Origin: Candidatus Pullichristensenella stercoripullorum
GTDB lineage: Bacteria > Bacillota > Clostridia > Christensenellales > Aristaeellaceae
Assembly: GCA_018712885.1 (NCBI GenBank)
Contig: DVGE01000006.1
Span: 1 to 8,568 of the forward strand
Length of the DNA stretch: 8,568 nt
Direction: 5' to 3'
Positions 6,305-8,568 of this stretch are shown here, one piece after another; position 1 is the stretch's first letter, and every line of letters starts with the position of its first letter. The position numbers and the translations under genes were made by a program. Under the pieces are notes generated by a model, which did not search any database, was not told the DNA's origin, and saw only the letters and a list, made by a program, of their open reading frames with translations.

Positions 6305-6348
6305 GCGAGCCCATCCAACTGAGCCGCATATGATCCTCTGATGCAAAG

Positions 6349-6382
6349 CGGCTCCGGCGACTGCCTCTGGTCGCCGGAGCCG
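6349..6382 (+). terminator. 13-bp hairpin between mglB and mglA, probable partial terminator or mRNA stabiliser
   Basis: CGGCTCCGGCGAC (6349-6361) pairs perfectly with 6370-6382 around an eight-base loop and is followed by TATTT, a poor T-run. It lies 45 bases after the mglB stop, and mglA clearly continues the operon, so full termination is unlikely. An upstream copy GAGCCGC (6321-6327) can pair with 6348-6354 and would compete with the 3' arm, as in attenuators, though with only 7 bp. The probable effect is more binding protein than ATPase. A 9-bp direct repeat TTTGAAATG (6385-6393, 6413-6421) and six Ts (6410-6415) fill the rest of the gap; no separate mglA promoter was found. Confidence 0.6.
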
Positions 6383-6438
6383 TATTTGAAATGTAGGGAC
6401 TCCATAGCGTTTTTTGAAATGAGTGGTGAGAATTCAGC

Positions 6439-7950
6439 ATGTCCGAACAGTATCTGCTCGAAATGATCGACATCGAGAAGCAGTTCCCCGGCGTCAAGGC
6501 GCTGGACCACGCGCAGCTCAAACTTCGGGCGGGCACGGTGCACGCCCTGATGGGTGAGAACGGCGCGGGCAAGTCCACGCTGATGAAGTGCCTGTTTGGC
6601 ATCTACACGCGCGACGGCGGCGAAGTCCTGATGGACGGTAAGCCCGTCAATTTCTCCGGTCCGCGCGACGCGCTGGACCACGGCGTGGCGATGGTGCATC
6701 AGGAGCTGAACCAGGTGCTTCGCCGCAACGTCATGGAAAACATGTGGCTGGGCCGCTTCCCCACCAAGGGCGGTCTGGTCAACACCCGCAAGATGTACAA
6801 CGACACCAAGGCCGTGTTCGAGCGCCTCAATATAGATGTAGACCCCCGCACGGTCATCGGCAACCTGTCCGTTTCCAAGCGGCAGATGGTCGAGATCGCC
6901 AAGGCCGTTTCCTACAACGCCAGGATCCTGGTGCTCGACGAGCCGACTTCCTCTCTTACTGAGGACGAGGTGGAACACCTCTTCCGCATCATCAACCAGC
7001 TCACCGCCGAAGGCGTGGGCATCATCTACATCTCCCACAAGATGGATGAGATCCTGCGCATCTCCGACGACGTCACCGTCATGCGCGACGGCCAGTGGGT
7101 CGCCACCAAGCCGGCCAAGGAATTGACGATGGACGAGATCATCCGCCTGATGGTCAACCGCGAGATGTCCAACCGCTTCCCGCCCAAGAACAACACCCCC
7201 GGCGACGTGCTGCTCGAGGTCGAGGGCGTGTCCGGCGCTTACGAGCCGACCTGCCACGAGGTCTCCTTCCAGTTGCATGCCGGCGAGGTGCTGGGCGTGG
7301 CCGGTCTGGTCGGCTCCCGCCGCACAGAGCTGCTCAACACCATCTTCGGCTACTTCACCCGCGGCGAGGGCACGATGAAGCTCCACGGCAAGGAGATTGT
7401 CAACGCCAACTCCGCCGAGGCGCGCAAAAACGGCTTTGCCCTCATCACCGAGGAGCGCCGCGCCACCGGTATCTTCCCGCAGATGTCCATCACCTTCAAC
7501 TCCATCATCGCCAACGTGGGCAACTACGGCAAGTTCCTGCTCTCCAGCCGGAAGATGAACAAGGATACCGACTGGGTCATCGACGCCATCCGCGTCAAGA
7601 CGCCCACCAAGCGCACGCTCATCAAGAGCCTGTCCGGCGGCAACCAGCAGAAGGTCATCATCGGCCGCTGGCTGCTGACGAACCCGGAAGTGCTCCTCCT
7701 GGACGAGCCGACGCGAGGCATCGACATCGGCGCCAAGTACGAGATCTACCAGCTGATCCTGCAACTGGCGGAGGAAGGCAAGGGCGTGATGATGGTCTCC
7801 AGCGAAATGCCGGAGCTGCTGGGCATCTGCGACCGCATACTGGTCATGTCCAACGGCCGCCTGGCGGGGATCGTCGAGCGCGGCAAGGACTTTGGCGGCA
7901 TACCCGGCGAGCAGGAGACCATCATGGCGCTTGCCGCGAAATACGTGTAG
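6439..7950 (+). CDS. mglA: MglA-type galactose/methyl-galactoside ABC transporter ATPase (two fused ATPase domains)
   Basis: Cytoplasmic energy-coupling subunit of the sugar importer: a single 503-residue chain with two ABC domains. The first has Walker A GENGAGKST (39-47), Q-loop Q88, signature LSVSKRQ (143-149), Walker B ILVLDEP (163-169) and switch H200. The second has a degenerate Walker A, GLVGSRRTE (289-297), lacking the lysine. It keeps TEERR (337-341), LSGGNQQK (398-405) and LLLDEPT (419-425). This asymmetry is normal for the MglA/RbsA/XylG family. Stretches such as FPGVKALD, NMWLGR and VIIGRWLL match E. coli MglA closely as I recall it, favouring MglA over RbsA. The ATG at 6439 aligns with the conserved N-terminus; the ribosome binding site is weak (GGTGAG, 6425-6430), which together with the upstream hairpin should keep levels below MglB. 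The gene downstream starts after 35 bases. Confidence 0.95.
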   Translation: MSEQYLLEMIDIEKQFPGVKALDHAQLKLRAGTVHALMGENGAGKSTLMKCLFGIYTRDGGEVLMDGKPVNFSGPRDALDHGVAMVHQELNQVLRRNVMENMWLGRFPTKGGLVNTRKMYNDTKAVFERLNIDVDPRTVIGNLSVSKRQMVEIAKAVSYNARILVLDEPTSSLTEDEVEHLFRIINQLTAEGVGIIYISHKMDEILRISDDVTVMRDGQWVATKPAKELTMDEIIRLMVNREMSNRFPPKNNTPGDVLLEVEGVSGAYEPTCHEVSFQLHAGEVLGVAGLVGSRRTELLNTIFGYFTRGEGTMKLHGKEIVNANSAEARKNGFALITEERRATGIFPQMSITFNSIIANVGNYGKFLLSSRKMNKDTDWVIDAIRVKTPTKRTLIKSLSGGNQQKVIIGRWLLTNPEVLLLDEPTRGIDIGAKYEIYQLILQLAEEGKGVMMVSSEMPELLGICDRILVMSNGRLAGIVERGKDFGGIPGEQETIMALAAKYV

Positions 7951-7985
7951 CCGTGCGTGATTTTGCATAGAGAGGAAGACCGGCA

Positions 7986-8568
7986 ATGAAGAAGAAAAAA
8001 TTGATCTGCGTGGTCATCGCGCTCGTCATACTGCTCGGCGGCGTGGTCATGGGCTACCTCGGCCTGCGCGGGCAGGGCGAATACAACCACGTTTCGGAGA
8101 TGCTGGGCACCGGCAAGCCCGAGACCATCAACTACATCCAGGACCCCGCCCTGCTCACCGCCATCTCCTACGATCAGGACCCCGAGGCGCTGCGCGCCTT
8201 CATGGTGGGCGATCTGGGGCTTGACGAGGCGAGCGTGGACGCCGCCATCGAGGCCCGCCAGGTCTACGCCGAGAAGCAGGCCGAGTCCCAGGCGTTCGAC
8301 ACCTTCTCCGCCTACCTCAAGGAGCAGGACCCCACCCTCACCGACGAGGGCGTGCAGGACCTGATTAAGGACCGCGAGACCTCCGACCCGATGCGCGCGG
8401 AGATGCTCAAGCAGTCCGTGATGACCGAGCTGGGCATCGACGAGGCCGCCTATGAGGCGCTCGCCTCCGACACCGCCATCCTCGATCTGATGCGCGAAGG
8501 TCTGCCCAACCTGATGATCGGCGACCGCGAGAAGTTCGACGCCATCACCGCCGCCTGCGGCTGGACCA
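7986..8568 (+). CDS. Membrane-anchored protein of unknown function, or extended N-terminus of the sugar permease (3' end cut off)
   Basis: Open from ATG at 7986 to the window edge (194 residues, no stop). AGAGGAAG (7971-7978) supports the start, and the 35-base gap after mglA puts it in the mgl operon. A short basic start MKKKK and one hydrophobic helix (6-26) suggest an N-in membrane anchor, after which about 165 residues lie outside. That part is acidic, helical and not recognised. It contains an internal repeat: DLGLDEASVDAAIEA (76-90) and ELGIDEAAYEALAS (148-161), each like a small helix-turn-helix of the kind in SHOCT/UBA-like folds, though I cannot assign one. The position is where mglC normally lies, but the sequence is nothing like the MglC start. 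It is either a separate accessory protein of the importer or an extracytoplasmic extension fused ahead of the permease; the window ends before this can be decided. Confidence 0.8.
   Translation, partial: MKKKKLICVVIALVILLGGVVMGYLGLRGQGEYNHVSEMLGTGKPETINYIQDPALLTAISYDQDPEALRAFMVGDLGLDEASVDAAIEARQVYAEKQAESQAFDTFSAYLKEQDPTLTDEGVQDLIKDRETSDPMRAEMLKQSVMTELGIDEAAYEALASDTAILDLMREGLPNLMIGDREKFDAITAACGWT

Noticed and set aside
5186..6346. 386-residue open frame on the minus strand opposite mglB
   Set aside because: Same codon-bias shadow effect over a clearly real mglB; the translation is a Gly/Val/His/Asp-rich string with no recognisable domain.
7303..7329. Damaged second Walker A motif in mglA as a sign of decay
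   Set aside because: Loss of the lysine in the second ATPase domain is the normal state in the MglA/RbsA/XylG family.
6271..7986. 571-residue open frame on the minus strand opposite mglA
   Set aside because: It mirrors mglA, whose motifs are unmistakable. Long antisense frames arise from strong G/C at third codon positions; the translation is rich in His, Val, Asp and Gly with no family motif.

Overview
This window is transport DNA from a GC-rich bacterium: two divergent ABC importer operons for different substrates, separated by a small unidentified gene. Strong AAGGAGG-type ribosome binding sites, AT-rich sigma-A-type promoters in otherwise GC-rich DNA, and substrate-binding proteins that begin MKK(I/L)L and end their signal in A-x-A followed by E-E all suggest a GC-rich Firmicute, probably an uncultured gut-type member of the Clostridia. 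That placement is inference; there is no rRNA or marker gene here to confirm it.

The left half (1-4176, minus strand) is a branched-chain amino acid (HAAT/Liv family) operon read leftwards: livK (binding protein), livH and livM (permeases) and livG (first ATPase, cut by the window edge). livF would be expected just outside. livH/livM and livM/livG are tightly coupled. livK and livH are instead separated by 179 bases holding three consecutive perfect stem-loops, which probably lower permease expression relative to the binding protein. The livK promoter lies at 4216-4244, and a bipartite sequence module is duplicated about 71-72 bases apart over and upstream of it.

The middle (4177-5260) holds the divergent control region, a 192-residue protein of unknown function (4470-5048) with its own promoter, and a second regulatory region with several inverted repeats followed by a near-consensus promoter at 5109-5137.

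The right half (5261-8568, plus strand) is an mgl-type galactose/glucose importer operon: mglB (binding protein), a 13-bp hairpin, mglA (double ATPase), then the start of a membrane-anchored protein of unknown function sitting where the permease gene mglC is normally found. That truncated protein and the duplicated module upstream of livK are the two least ordinary things here. I saw no RNA genes, mobile elements, CRISPR arrays or defence genes, and I do not claim a new system.
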